Below are positions 1 through 10,275 of a stretch of 64,000 bases of DNA, piece after piece (the stretch's first letter is position 1; the number at the start of each line of letters is the position of its first letter). Under the pieces are notes generated by a model, which was not told the origin of the DNA, ran no database searches, and was given only the letters and a program-made list of their open reading frames with translations. The translations under genes were made by a program, and so were the position numbers. Source of the DNA: Smallanthus sonchifolius (lineage: Eukaryota > Streptophyta > Magnoliopsida > Asterales > Asteraceae); the NCBI GenBank assembly GCA_023525975.1, contig CM042035.1:36733001-36797000 (forward strand), given 5' to 3'.

Positions 1-1932
1 ATGGGGTTCCGAGCAAGAATCTGCCTTTAAACTCTTGAAAGAAAAGTTGATTAAGGCTCCTATCTTATCCTTGCCGGACGGGACCGAAGATTTTGTGGTG
101 TATTCGGATGCCTCGCATTCGGGGTTGGGTTGTGTTTTGATGCAAAAGGGGAAAGTGATTGCCTATGCATCTAGCCAATTAAATACTCATGAGGTGAATT
201 ACCCTACCAATGATTTAGAGCTTGCGGCCGTGGTTTTCGCGCTCAAGATTTGGAGGCATTATTTTTATGGGGCTAAGTGTACGGTCTACACGGATCACAA
301 AAGTCTCAAGTACTTCTTTGACCAAAAGGACCTCAACATGCGACAAAGGAGGTGTCTTGAATTGGTCAAATATTTTGATTATGAGATACTCTACCATCCG
401 GGTAAAGTGAATGTAGTGGCGGATGCGCTTAGTCGGAATACGAGCCATACACCTATCAAGGTGAAGTCATTTAAGATGACAATTTAATCGTCTCTCATTG
501 ATGAAATCCGGGAGGCACAAGTGTTAGCACTTGGTGGTGATTTGAAAAAGGAAATGATGGTTGCTTATCTTGATAATCTTGGGGAAAATAGCTCGGGGTT
601 AAAGACATGCTTTGATAGAATTTGGATTCCTATATTGTCAAGTGTGTTGGCAATTATTTTAGATGAGGTGCATAAATCCAAATATTCTATCCATCAGGGG
701 GCCACAAATATGTTTTATGACTTGAGGTGTCACTTTTGGTGGCCGAGTATGAGGTGTGATATAGTTAAGTATGTGGAGAGGTGTCTCACATGCTTAAGGG
801 TAAAGGCGGAGCATCAAAAGCCGTATGGAAAGCTTCAACCGCTTGAAATACCGCTTTTGAAATGGGAGGACATCACCATGAATTTGATCACTAAACTACC
901 AAAGAATCGAAAGGGTTATGATGCGATATGGGTAGTAGTGGATCGATTGACAAAGAGTGCGCATTTCCTTCCAATAAAGGAAACGTATTCTTCGGATATA
1001 TTGGCCGAAATCTATGTGAAGGAAATTATGTCACGTCATGGTGTGTCGGTGTCAATTATATCGGACCGCGATATGAGATTTACTTCTTATTTTTGGAAGA
1101 AGTTCCATGAGGATATGGGGACTAGATTGAACCTTAGCATTGCTTATCATCCATAAATGGATGGTCAAAGCGAGCAGACGATTCAGACGCTTGAGGATAT
1201 GTTGCGGGCTTGTGCTTTGGATTTTGGTGGTAGTTGGGATGACCATCTACCGTTAGCGGAATTTTCATACAACAATAGCTACCATTCTAGTATTGGTATG
1301 CCGCCTTTTGAGGCATTGTATGGGAGGAAATGTTGAACACCCGTGTGTTAGGATGAAATTGGTCAACGGGAGTATGGTAGCAAAGAGGTGGTCAATGAAA
1401 CTATTAGTAGTATTGACCAATTAGAGCACGCTTGCAGGCGGCTCAATATCGCCAAAAGTCCTATGCGGATAATAGGAAGTGGGCGATTGAGTTTCAAGTG
1501 GGAGACTATGTGCTTTTGAAAGTCTCTCCTTGGAAATGAGTGATACGGTTTAGGAAACGGGGGAAGTTAAGTCCACGTTTCATCGGACCGTTTAAGGTGA
1601 TAGCAAGGATGGGTGCGGTAGCCTATCGCTTGGAGCTACCAGAGGGACTAAGTAGACTTCATAACACATTCCATGTGTCTCATTTGTGGAAATGTTTAGC
1701 GGATGAATCTATGTTTGTTCCTTTGGATGAAAAATGAATTTATGTTGAGGAACCGGTGGCAGTCTTGGATAGAAAGGTGGAGAAATTACGGAATAAAGAG
1801 ATTAGCCAAGTTTTGGTGAGGTGGAAACATCAGAAAGGGGCGGATATGACTTCGGAAACCGAGGAAGAAATGCTCAAATATTATCCGAACCTATTTATGT
1901 GCTGTCGGGTTTCAGGGACGAAACCCAAATAA
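1..1932 (+). pseudogene. TE1: 3' end of Ty3/Gypsy chromovirus pol (RNase H, integrase, chromodomain), broken
   Basis: Seen: the first part (about 35-487) reads as the RNase H domain, with the motifs VYSDASHSGLGCVLM and YTDHKSLKYF and the closing VVADALSR. Next (521-1156) comes an integrase with its zinc-binding H-H-C-C segment (CLTCLRVK) and core WVVVDRLTKSAHFLPI. After that come the DNA-binding part (1540-1737) and a chromodomain-like tail ending near YYPNLF at about 1895. Many nonsense codons break it, at about 486, 1156, 1334, 1352, 1538 and 1737, most at sites where an Arg, Trp or Gln codon is expected. Reverse transcriptase and gag lie outside the window. Family knowledge: a chromodomain after integrase marks chromoviruses. 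Inference: an old dead copy of the strand-transfer end of a Gypsy element. Confidence 0.93.
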
Positions 1933-1944
1933 GGGGAGGTGATT
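1931..1944 (+). other. TE1 polypurine tract
   Basis: The purine-rich run AAGGGGAGGTGATT lies directly after the pol stop codon (TAA at 1930-1932) and ends exactly where the LTR begins with TGTAACG. This is the standard place for plus-strand primer formation. Confidence 0.8.
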
Positions 1945-3065
1945 TGTAACGAACCAAAATTCGAATTTCGTTTTCAAATAAATAAATATTTTAATAAATA
2001 TTATGGTGAAAATAATATTTCTAAAATAAGTTGAAACAAGTGGGTTTCAGGTTAGTAATGGGGTTATGTTAGTTTTTAACTAATTATAGAGACAAATGAA
2101 TGAAATGAAAGTGGAAGGGCCAAAAGTGTAAATGACAAATTCTGCCATATTTGACTCTTAGAAGTCAAAATAGACCTCACTTGTTTGGTGGTGGGTCGTT
2201 TTTGAGCAAGACAGAAAAAGGAGAAACGAAATTGAAGCCTGAATCTAGCATTTGAAGCTTGAATTGCGGAGGTTTTGGCTCACACAACACCTTCATAACA
2301 TCAAGTAAGTGTTAATCACTCTTTGATTTCATCTTTAAATGTGTTAGTGGGCGGGTTTTGGAGAAATCCAAAAATTTAGTATGCATGTGGTAAATTGGTG
2401 TTAGATTGTGGATAATCAAGCTAAACTAAAGGTAAAGAGAGGTGATTAACATCCTAGAACCCTTTGATTTTAATTTTGATTTCGAAAAGTTAGGGTTCAT
2501 ATGGTGAAATTTGGGGGTGTTTGGATCATGATGCTAGATTGTTGAATTAGTGATGATTAAGTGTTTAGGTGGTATTAGACACTTGAACGAACACCAAATT
2601 GACCTAATAAAAGTTATTAATTGAGAAATTAGTGTCAAGGTATTGGAAAGAAAACTCAAGTAGGTGAGTTTGTATTGAAAGGGGGTGTTTGGTTATGGGA
2701 ATAACCCAAACGGGTCAATTTGGGTTGTAAATGAAAATTGAGTTGTGGACTCAATTGTATTGTTTTGGTGATGTATGTTAGATTACTAAACTAGGTGTAC
2801 ATGTTTAGGTAATCAAATTGCAAAGCTAGAAGGTGGTGCGGGTTCTTCTAACTCAAGAGGTAAGTGCCTTTGCACTTACCTAGTAAAATAGATAAATGTG
2901 TGGTGTACGTGATATGTATGCATACTATAAGTTGAAATGAATGTTTATGCCTATTGCTTGGATGTAATATGTGTGGAATTGTATTAATTTGACTTTAGTG
3001 GTAGAAGGTCAAACTTATATGTCAAAAATGGTGAAATTAGATTTTTGTGCAATGGGGTAAATATG

Positions 3066-3233
3066 TGTAATTGACTTATGTGGTAAATAGTCAAACAAAT
3101 ATGTGAATGTGGGGAAATTGGTGTAATTGACTTATGTGGTAAATAGTCAAACAAATATATAAATGTGGAGAATTTGGTGTATTTGACATATGTGGTATAT
3201 AGTCAATCATAATGTGATATTTTGGTGAATTGG
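3066..3233 (+). repeat. 56-bp tandem repeat, three units, in TE1 LTR
   Basis: Three units start at 3066, 3122 and 3178 (period 56), with a degenerate earlier unit at about 2985-3065. Each unit contains an inverted repeat, TTGACT...AGTCAA, separated by about 13 bases, so each could fold into a small hairpin. Confidence 0.85.
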
Positions 3234-3237
3234 TGGA

Positions 3238-3425
3238 TAGAAGTGTGGAATACTTCAAAAGGTGGACTTGGAGTCAAATACTCCAAGTGTGGGTAAGACG
3301 AGTTGTGGTACTCGCCCCAAGAGGTTGCAAACTATATAGAAGTGTGGAATACTTCAAAGGGTGGACTTGGAGTCAAATACTCCAAGTGTGGGTAAGACGA
3401 GTTGTGGTACTCGCACCAAGAGGAT
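3238..3425 (+). repeat. 99-bp tandem repeat, two units, each with three hairpins, in TE1 LTR
   Basis: Unit 1 starts at 3238 and unit 2 at 3337. Each unit has three successive inverted repeats: GAAGT/ACTTC, CTTGGAGT/ACTCCAAG and CGAGT/ACTCG, with loops of 5 to 7 bases. The two units differ at only a few positions, so the duplication is fairly recent. Confidence 0.88.
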
Positions 3426-3429
3426 ATTT

Positions 3430-3880
3430 ATCGTTTCTCTTATTACAATTTATGTGATTCGATCTAAAACAATCCCTATCAGAATTTTAAACATTTTGTT
3501 CAAAAACATGATGATAATTATCAAATTTTGAATAAAGTTCATTTTTGGTAAACCGTTGAGGCAATTGTTTAGAACTTGACTGACTTGTAGATGGTTTGCT
3601 ACTTTCTCTATTAAGGGAATGGTTTTTATTTTTGAAAAACTGATGATTTTTACCGTTGGCAATTTCTTTTTCTTCCCTTTCTAAAGTATCACTTTTAACA
3701 AATGTGGATTTCAAACTCCCTTTCAACTTATCCCCATTTGAAAAAGTACCATTTTGAAAACAACACGATTTGTTTTTAAATGACGCAGACTTAGACTAAA
3801 AAACGCGACCATCCTCCTCATCATCACTCCCACATTCCTCCACTATGCCCTATACTAATCCTGTTGTTGCACAAGAACTA
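3430..3880 (-). pseudogene. TE2: Copia gag remnant
   Basis: Read on the minus strand, about 3880 to 3450 gives a polar Lys/Ser/Asn-rich protein piece (for example SSKPSTSQSSSKQLPQ) with a stop codon at about 3800. It resembles the low-complexity linker of large Copia gag proteins, but I cannot place it with certainty. It lies 3' of a clear leader, primer site and LTR of the same orientation, so gag is the expected content. Everything downstream (rest of gag, all of pol, the 3' LTR) is missing: at about 3426 the sequence jumps to the TE1 LTR. It may be a deletion junction. Confidence 0.55.
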
Positions 3881-3949
3881 GATTGGTTAGTAGCATTCAC
3901 ACATTCTAATACAGGATTAGCAGTCACAGGCATTGACCGCAAACTTTGA

Positions 3950-4330
3950 GTGACCGCAAACTTTGGTGACCGCAAACTTGGTGAACGCAAACTTTCAAAG
4001 TTCTAGAAACCGCAAACTTTAATGTTCTAGAAACCGCGAACTTTCAGATGATGTTTTAACCGAAAACTCCGATTAACAGCAAAAAAATCAAATAAACTAC
4101 CCGAATCTTCAACGAAAACGACAGAAACGAGATCCAAAACCTTTGACGCAAACTTGGTGACCGCAAACTTTCAAAGTTCTAAAAACCGCAAACTTTGATG
4201 TTCCAGAAACCGCGAACTTTCAGATGATGTTTTAACCGAAAAATCCGATTAATAGCAGAAAAATCAAATAAACTACCCGAATCTTCAAGGAAAACGACAA
4301 AAACGATATCCAAAACCTGTGAATCTGTCT
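3950..4330 (-). repeat. TE2 leader with 176-bp tandem duplication
   Basis: Two near-identical units lie in the untranslated leader between primer site and gag; matching points are 3981 and 4157 (period 176). Each unit carries several copies of a CGCAAACTTT / CGCGAACTTT motif, so the motif occurs about eight times on the plus strand. The motif resembles the arm of the TE3 hairpins (GCGAACTT). No long ORF is present. Confidence 0.8.
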
Positions 4331-4436
4331 GAAAACTCTTCCAAAACAAACAAGTCAGTTATTCAAACGAAAACAGTAACTTTGATACCTCACGAGTTAA
4401 AGAAATTTGCTGTAAGCTTAACCGAATGAGAACTAA

Positions 4437-4451
4437 GGCTTTGATACCAAT
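4437..4451 (-). other. TE2 primer binding site (initiator tRNA-Met type)
   Basis: On the minus strand ATTGGTATCAAAGCC follows directly after the LTR end (ACA). It matches the usual plant initiator tRNA-Met primer site TGGTATCAGAGC with one or two changes. It fixes TE2 orientation as minus. Confidence 0.88.
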
Positions 4452-4705
4452 TGTAAGGTCCGAATTCCTGAGGATCTTCAATCAACGGATTCAACAACGT
4501 GTTGAACTTAGCGGAAACAGACTCGACACATGACTTGTAAGTAGGATCAAAGAGGACGACTCATAATTAACTGTTAAACGATTCGTATATTAATAAAACC
4601 ACTGAAAATACAATACAAGATCACTCAACAACTCGTCTAATCTCTGACTATCTCTGTCGTCCATCTTGTCTCTCTTGTCCAACCTGAATACTGTTACAAA
4701 CACAT

Positions 4706-4718
4706 CTATTTATACTAA
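4706..4718 (-). promoter_or_regulatory. TE2 TATA box
   Basis: The minus strand reads TTAGTATAAATAG, a strong TATA box in the expected sense orientation, about 260 bases before the end of the LTR. Confidence 0.6.
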
Positions 4719-5040
4719 AACAGAAAGTATCTGGTGGGCCTGGGGCTGGACCGCATACTATATTCTTTCCCTGAATACACATACTCAAATATATCAGCTA
4801 ACGCTAGTGAGTTCTAAGTTTTAAATCAATTCTTCAAACATTTTTAATATAATATACTAATCCCTTTCCCTTCCCGTAATAAGCACAAAATATGCATTAT
4901 TAAATCTTTCGTAAAATAAGTCTTTAATTAAACCGGAGTTTAAAAAGACTTTTAATCTTTCGTCTAAAACCCTGCCTATCCCCTAAACCCATGTATAGGA
5001 CAATCCCCAATATATTCGAATAGGTTTATATATAGGAAGT

Positions 5041-5045
5041 ACCAG
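5041..5045. other. TE3 target-site duplication, left copy (ACCAG)
   Basis: ACCAG stands immediately before the TE3 5' LTR and recurs at 10742-10746 immediately after its 3' LTR. A 5-bp duplication is typical of retroviral-type integration and fixes both ends of TE3. Confidence 0.95.
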
Positions 5046-5095
5046 TGTTAGGACATGTTTTGTAACTGTTGATAAAATTCTGTGTAAGTTCTGCT

Positions 5096-5322
5096 AGAGG
5101 CGAACTTACACAAGTTCGCCTAGCCTATCAGAGGCGAACTTACACAAGTTCGCCTAGCCTATCAGAGGCGAACTTGTTAAGTTCGCCTAGCCTATCAGAG
5201 GCGAACTTAATAAGTTCGTCTGGTCTATCAGAGGCGAACATAATAAGTTCGCTTAAGTCTATCAGAGGCGAACTTATTAAGTTCGCTTAGCCTATTAGAG
5301 GCGAACTTAATAAGTTCGCCTG
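5096..5322 (+). repeat. Array of seven palindromic hairpin units upstream of TE3 TATA box
   Basis: Seven units of about 33 bp. Each has the core GCGAACTT, a 2- to 5-base centre and AAGTTCGC, followed by a short linker such as TAGCCTATCAGAG. The arms pair perfectly in most units; some carry one change, such as TTCGTC or AACATA. The array ends 14 bp before the TATA box. The 3' LTR has five units. Confidence 0.95.
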
Positions 5323-5335
5323 GTGCAGAACAATG

Positions 5336-5347
5336 TTTATAAATAGG
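5336..5347 (+). promoter_or_regulatory. TE3 TATA box (5' LTR)
   Basis: TTTATAAATAGG stands right after the hairpin array and is conserved in the 3' LTR near 10500. Transcription would be expected to start about 30 bases on, within the LTR. Confidence 0.7.
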
Positions 5348-5588
5348 TTTACATAGTCTGTTGAGAGAGATCATAACGGACCAGACAGAGTAATAACAGA
5401 GAGATCGAATTGTCTGATTGAGTCTGTAAACACCACTGTGAATTGGAATATAATTGAGAAGTTTATTTACGTGATTATCGTGATTGTCTACTTTGCGTAT
5501 AAACGTTGATTCGTTGGATTCCGCACTCCGAGTTAACGTCACGTCTAATCACGAGATCGATCTATAGAAGCGCCATGAGGACCTACAA

Positions 5589-5602
5589 GTGGTATCAGAG
5601 CT
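5589..5602 (+). other. TE3 primer binding site (initiator tRNA-Met type)
   Basis: GTGGTATCAGAGCT follows the LTR end by one base and matches the 3' end complement of plant initiator tRNA-Met. Confidence 0.92.
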
Positions 5603-6174
5603 ATTTCTCGTGATCCTTGTTGATTCTAGACGATTTTATATGCAAATTGACATCATCTTTGACATTTTCATTTCCATGGAGTTTTCAAGACTTATTCAGT
5701 TCTGATTTGGTGATTTTGAAGAGGATTTTGACAAAATTGATCGGATAGAAAGATTCTAATTGAGAAAATACACAATCCTACGGTTTAATTTGGTCTAATT
5801 CCTTCAAATCAGTGAATTATGAAGATTTTCGGAATTTTTGGTTCGTGTTTGTTTGAATCTGCTGAAGCAAGCGAACTTTCTGAGTTCTTGTGCAGGCGAA
5901 TTTGTTAAGTTCGCTTCTCACAGATTAGGCGAGACTTATTTTTAAGAGAACTTAGTTTTACACGAACTTAATCAAATTTCTGAATTCTGGATTAAGCGAA
6001 CTTATAAAGTTCGCTTCATATCAAGTTCGCTCGTGATTAAAAAAAAATTAAAAAAATTTTCAAAATGTCAATTTTTTAGGGAAAGCTTATATGGTTGTTT
6101 TGAAATTTTGAAATTTTTTAAAAAGAGTATTTTGACGGGAAATTTTTTCCGGGTATTTTCGCAAAAATTTCAAA
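5603..6174 (+). other. TE3 untranslated leader with further GCGAACTT motifs
   Basis: No ORF is supported. From about 5868 to 6035 the LTR hairpin motif returns in looser form: GCGAACTTTCTGAGTTC, GCGAATTTGTTAAGTTCGC and GCGAACTTATAAAGTTCGC. So the motif also sits inside the transcribed leader of the RNA. Confidence 0.75.
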
Positions 6175-8104
6175 ATGTCAATTTCTTATGATGATAATGA
6201 GATTGGAACTATGCCACCGAGACTTTTGTGCATATCAGATTACCGTAACTGGAAAGTCCGGTTCGAACAGTTCGTATCAGAAACTGATGAAAACTTTTGG
6301 ACATCCATATTTGAAGGATATGTGCATCCTACTTATGACTATATGGGATATTATGATGTTCCTAAACCAGTGACAGCTCTTAGTAAACTAGAAAAGCAGA
6401 AGTTTGATAGAGAGATGAAGACGCGTGAAACTTTAGCGATGTCTTTACCTAAAGAAATCATTCATAGTCTCGGGAAGTGTCCAACTTCAAGAGATATATG
6501 GGAAGCATTGAAGAAAAAGGGTGAAGCAACTTCTCAAGCATTTGTGGTCTTGATCAAAGAAGTATTGGAGAAGCAGAGTGTTTCTGAAAGTGATTCTTCT
6601 GCAGATTTAACTGATAGTGAGAGTATTAATTCTGGTGAAAGTACTCAATCTACTGAGACTGATGTGATGAGTGAAGAAAGTTTTCAGACAGTTGAAGATG
6701 ATCTGAGTGAATTAGAAATTGATGCAGAGCCTGTCATTGTTGATTAAAAGAGTGAAGCTGATGATGACGTATTCATGGCTCCTGGTGCATCTTTTACAGA
6801 AGTAAAACCTGAGGTTCTTTCTAACTCTGAAACGTTTTGTTCTAACTGTGTTTCAGTGAAGGATAAAATGATGAGGGTTATGGATGACAATGTAAACCTC
6901 ATTTGTGATATGAAATCTATACACACGGTAAATCAGAAATTAAAGGATAATGAGAATGTGTGTATTGAAAGAATAGAATCATTGAAGAGGGATATAAGTT
7001 CTCTGACTTTGAAGATCAAAGAGCAGGCATATCACCTGGATATGTCCTTTGCAGAAATTGAGAAAAGAAATACTGATCTTGTTGAGAAAGATAAAGAGCT
7101 AGCTAAATCTAAAGCTGAAGTGATCAGCTTGCATAGAAAGTTAGAAAGCTTTGGAAATTCATCATTCTTATTAGGATATTATCATGATAATAATAAAGAG
7201 GGGAAGGGAACTAGTGGTATTGGTTATGTTCCTCCAGCATTCAATGGAAATTATTCTGTTACACCTGAGATTATAAACGATGAGGATTTAGATCTTAGGA
7301 CTGTGTTGAAGGTGAATCCAGTCACAGGTGAAGATATGGTGTATTCTGATGAGAGTGATAATGAATATTTTGATGAAGCTAAGGTAGAGGGGATACCGAA
7401 AGAGGTTAAGAAAGAAGACTCAAAGGTTGATTCTAATTCATTTGGTAAAAATACATTTGGAAGTTCTTCAAACTCAAGGAGAGTTCCATATGTCAGAGAT
7501 TATAAAGACAGGCGTACATGTTTTCATTGTAATGAGATGGGACACATTGTGGTGAACTGTCCTTACAAAAATAAAGGGAAGAAGCATGTAGTTCCTGAGA
7601 AGATGAAGCCTGAATCAAAACCTGTTGAGAAAAATTTTGTTCATTCTCAAACTCCAAAAGAAGTTCATGTAGGAGAATCTTCTTCAAGTGCATCTTATCA
7701 TGTGAAGATTCCTTATATGAGAGAATATCGTGAGAAGAGATCTTGGTTTTCTTGTGGTCTTGTGGGTCACATTTGGATTGATTGTCCTCACAACGCCAAA
7801 GGTAACCGACAAGTTAGAAAAGGTAAGAACTCATGGTAAGCCTTATGTTAACCCAAATGTGGTTAAACCTCGTGATATACCAAAGGGTAATTCAAAATCT
7901 GAGGTTAGGCTTTATAGACCTCAAAGACGGAGGAGGAACCGAAGATTGAGAAAACTTTTACAACAACAAGAGTTTTCACAATCTACACATTTTTCAAATG
8001 AACGAAAATTTTCAAACACTTCACATTTTAAGCAAAAAGAACTAAATGAAAAGAAGTATGTTTGGAAATCTAAAGTTTTTGTTTCTGACTCGTCGGAGCA
8101 ATAA
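6175..8104 (+). pseudogene. TE3: Copia gag (capsid/nucleocapsid), broken
   Basis: The start is the ATG after a long leader and opens MSISYDDNEIG. Residues about 15-130 look like a Copia gag core (DYRNWKVRFEQF, then TSRDIWEALKKKG). An acidic Ser-rich stretch follows, then one in-frame TAA at 6745-6747. The same frame continues to 7839 with a long coiled coil (about 6900-7150) and two CCHC knuckles: CFHCNEMGHIVVNC at 7519-7560 is complete, and the second (CGLVGHIWIDC) has lost its first Cys to Ser. A frameshift near 7800 moves the basic, Arg/Lys-rich tail to another frame, up to 8104. Apart from these two breaks it would be a gag of over 600 codons, long for Copia but usual for SIRE-like elements. 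Confidence 0.88.
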
Positions 8105-8214
8105 CCGAAAATCGATGAGAGATTCGATTGTGAATGGAGTGAGGTTTATTATTTTGATACAGTTGGACGACCCATGAGTACCATGGCTTGGGTCCCAATT
8201 TCAAATTAATGTTT

Positions 8215-8345
8215 CTTGTTAGATGTGCAGGATTACCAAGAGGGACTATTAATACCATTTTGGTTGTTGATAGTAGTGGTTCTAAGCACATGATAGGGAA
8301 TGACATCTGCAAGAGTAAAGAGTTGTTGATAACTGAGAATATATT
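8215..8345 (+). pseudogene. TE3: aspartic protease remnant
   Basis: A short stretch reads as ILVVDSSGSKHMIGN, the catalytic DSG region of Copia proteases. Only about 40 codons remain; the sequence then passes without integrase, RT or RNase H into non-coding DNA. It marks the left edge of a deletion that removed pol. Confidence 0.75.
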
Positions 8346-10264
8346 TGATTCAACGACCTGATGCTCAAGGGGGAGAATATGTCACACACAATGTTTTAGA
8401 AAGTCCAAATGATAACCTAAAACTTAGGATGACAATGGTGAGTATAAAGTCATTGATGCAACCATTTGACTAGTTGAGGTGGAGTCTACAGGACAGGGGG
8501 AGTACAGAACTGTGTTGGTGACAGAGGCAATGACATTCAATTACATTACATTGGTTTGAGATTTTAATTGATTGACTTGCTTAATCCTGAGTAACCAAGA
8601 AAAATGTTTTTCTTAAAATGTTTTCATGGAAGGTTTATTTTCGTTTGTTTTACTTTCTTTGAAAAAGATTTTGAAAAAGCCAAACAAATTGAAAAAGATA
8701 AAATCGACATTACTTGAAGTTAAAGGAGAAATGATAGTACATCGGTAGATGTTCAGTCACATATGACCTTAGTTGGACTTTATGATGCTTATCTAATATA
8801 TATGTGATAAAAGTTTTGATCAGAACTTCTTAGACTGCACAGTATGAGAAATGATAGCTTCATAACTGCTTATGCTTAAAAAAATTTGATGCTTGATGCT
8901 TATATTTTAATTTGGATACTAGTATGTAGTCTGAATTGTCAATAGGCTATGAGTATCTTTGGTCCATTAGTAGTGTGACAACATAATGATCTTTGTGACA
9001 ACTGTGATTTGAACCCATGGTATGCCGGGTGTGTGTGTGTAAAAGATCATTATCAGATAAAGAATATAAGATCTAAAGTACTTCATGAGACCAGTATCGG
9101 CTATGTCGTTAAACACAATTTTTTAGTTCAGTTCACTGCCCATGCCTTGAAAAACATGCAATGTGTTGTTGGACTAAGATATGTTTTTGACAACATCTGT
9201 TGGAACATATACTAGCCCTTGGATCAATATCCTGATTCCATTGAATATATCCAGATAACACTTGGATCACGCTACCCTATGTCATTGAATCAATCGAATC
9301 CTTGATCAATCTTTCTGTTACTATGAATCATGATACTTCATCCAAACCAAGACATTTGAATCATTCGATTCTGAATCATTCTGATTCTCTGCTTGATATT
9401 TTCCTGTGTTTATCGGTATAATTTATCCTAGAGATTGAATATTATCTTGCAATGATCTTATATGTCTTGAAGATAGTGCACATTTAAATTTCTGTTGGCA
9501 TATTTGTGGGGTACACGTTGTATTACAAAATAAATGGTACCTTAATTCACAAGAACATGGGACAAAGATACTGATGGTTTCAATTCTTATAATATTGACA
9601 ACTTAGATTGACATGTTATGTGTTGCAAATTCATATGTAATAAGAATGTTATGATCTGATCTCATCTTCTTTAAAGTTCTTCGCGTATCATTACATGTTT
9701 TGGTTGAAGCTTAAAAGATTTGATCTTATCTGATATAAAGAAATGATGAATCTGGATAGGATACCCTTAGAATGTTTTGGGATGTTTATCCAAAATGTGT
9801 GATTGATGCATTGGTTTTACTGATATGATCTTCTTACTCGTGATGTTCGAACAAAAAGATGTGATTTTGTATTTTACATTTCAGTTTATATAGAGAAAAA
9901 CCAAAAGGATTTTGTGTTTCTTATGTTTGAAAAACCAAAAAGATTTTATTTTTCCAGCTTCCATGGAAATCTTAATTGTTGGTTATTCTTGGTTGTTCTC
10001 CTTTGCAAAAACTAAATATTGCAGACAGAAGTTGACAAGGGGTCCTTCTCCCAAGTTTTCTTCTAGAAATAAAAAGAAAGTGTGCAGATGAACAAGACGA
10101 AGACTACAATGTGTTTGATGATATATGAAGACGGATGACAATCTTCTGAAGCTGTTGTCAAGGGGGAGTCCGTTGGGGCATATTCTGGTGACACGAGCTT
10201 GAAGATATTATGTCTTAGTCTTAGAGTCTTTGACTTGCAATTGATAGAATTGATAGCAACAGTT
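8346..10264 (+). other. TE3 non-coding 3' region
   Basis: About 1.9 kb with no ORF worth calling. The stretch around 8719-8760 (GGAGAAATGATAGTACATC) matches the reverse complement of TE9 at about 62600-62640, just downstream of the TE9 pol stop. So TE3 and TE9 belong to one lineage, and this region is the spacer that lies after pol in complete relatives. TE9's third ORF has no counterpart here. Confidence 0.7.
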
Positions 10265-10275
10265 AAAGGGGAGTC
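10265..10275 (+). other. TE3 polypurine tract
   Basis: AAAGGGGAGTC directly precedes the TGTTAGG start of the 3' LTR. Confidence 0.88.

Larger units (their letters stand above)
1945..3425 (+). repeat. TE1 3' LTR, truncated on its right
   Basis: Begins TGTAACGAACC right after the polypurine tract and holds no coding sequence. It is AT-rich, with two tandem-repeat arrays at its right end. The closing CA end and the target-site duplication are not found: near 3426 the sequence changes to TE2 gag remnant. The partner 5' LTR is outside the window, so the true LTR length is unknown. Confidence 0.75.
4452..5045 (-). repeat. TE2 5' LTR, first part (interrupted by TE3)
   Basis: The LTR runs from TGTAAGG at 4452 and is split by TE3; it resumes at 10747 and ends ...CATTCCACA at 10850. 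The whole LTR is about 698 bp. In element orientation it begins TGTGGAATG and ends CCTTACA. A TATA-like AGTATAAATAG lies on the minus strand at 4706-4718. Confidence 0.85.
5046..5587 (+). repeat. TE3 5' LTR (542 bp)
   Basis: Starts TGTTAGGACATG and ends GAGGACCTACA. It matches the 3' LTR at 10276-10741 with about a dozen substitutions. The 5' copy is 76 bp longer: it has two more hairpin units (about 67 bp) and a 9-bp duplication near 5480. The order is hairpin array, TATA box at 5336, then transcribed region. Confidence 0.95.

Noticed and set aside
5069..5290. 73-codon ORF with LSEANL repeats
   Set aside because: Translation of the TE3 hairpin array in the LTR; the frame is not kept in the 3' LTR.
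5096..5322. Regularly spaced palindromes looking like a CRISPR array
   Set aside because: The spacers are short and near-identical, no cas genes exist, and the array lies in the LTR of a plant retrotransposon.
9009..9215. 68-codon ORF in the TE3 3' region
   Set aside because: No similarity I recognise, no context, and of a length expected by chance in AT-rich DNA.
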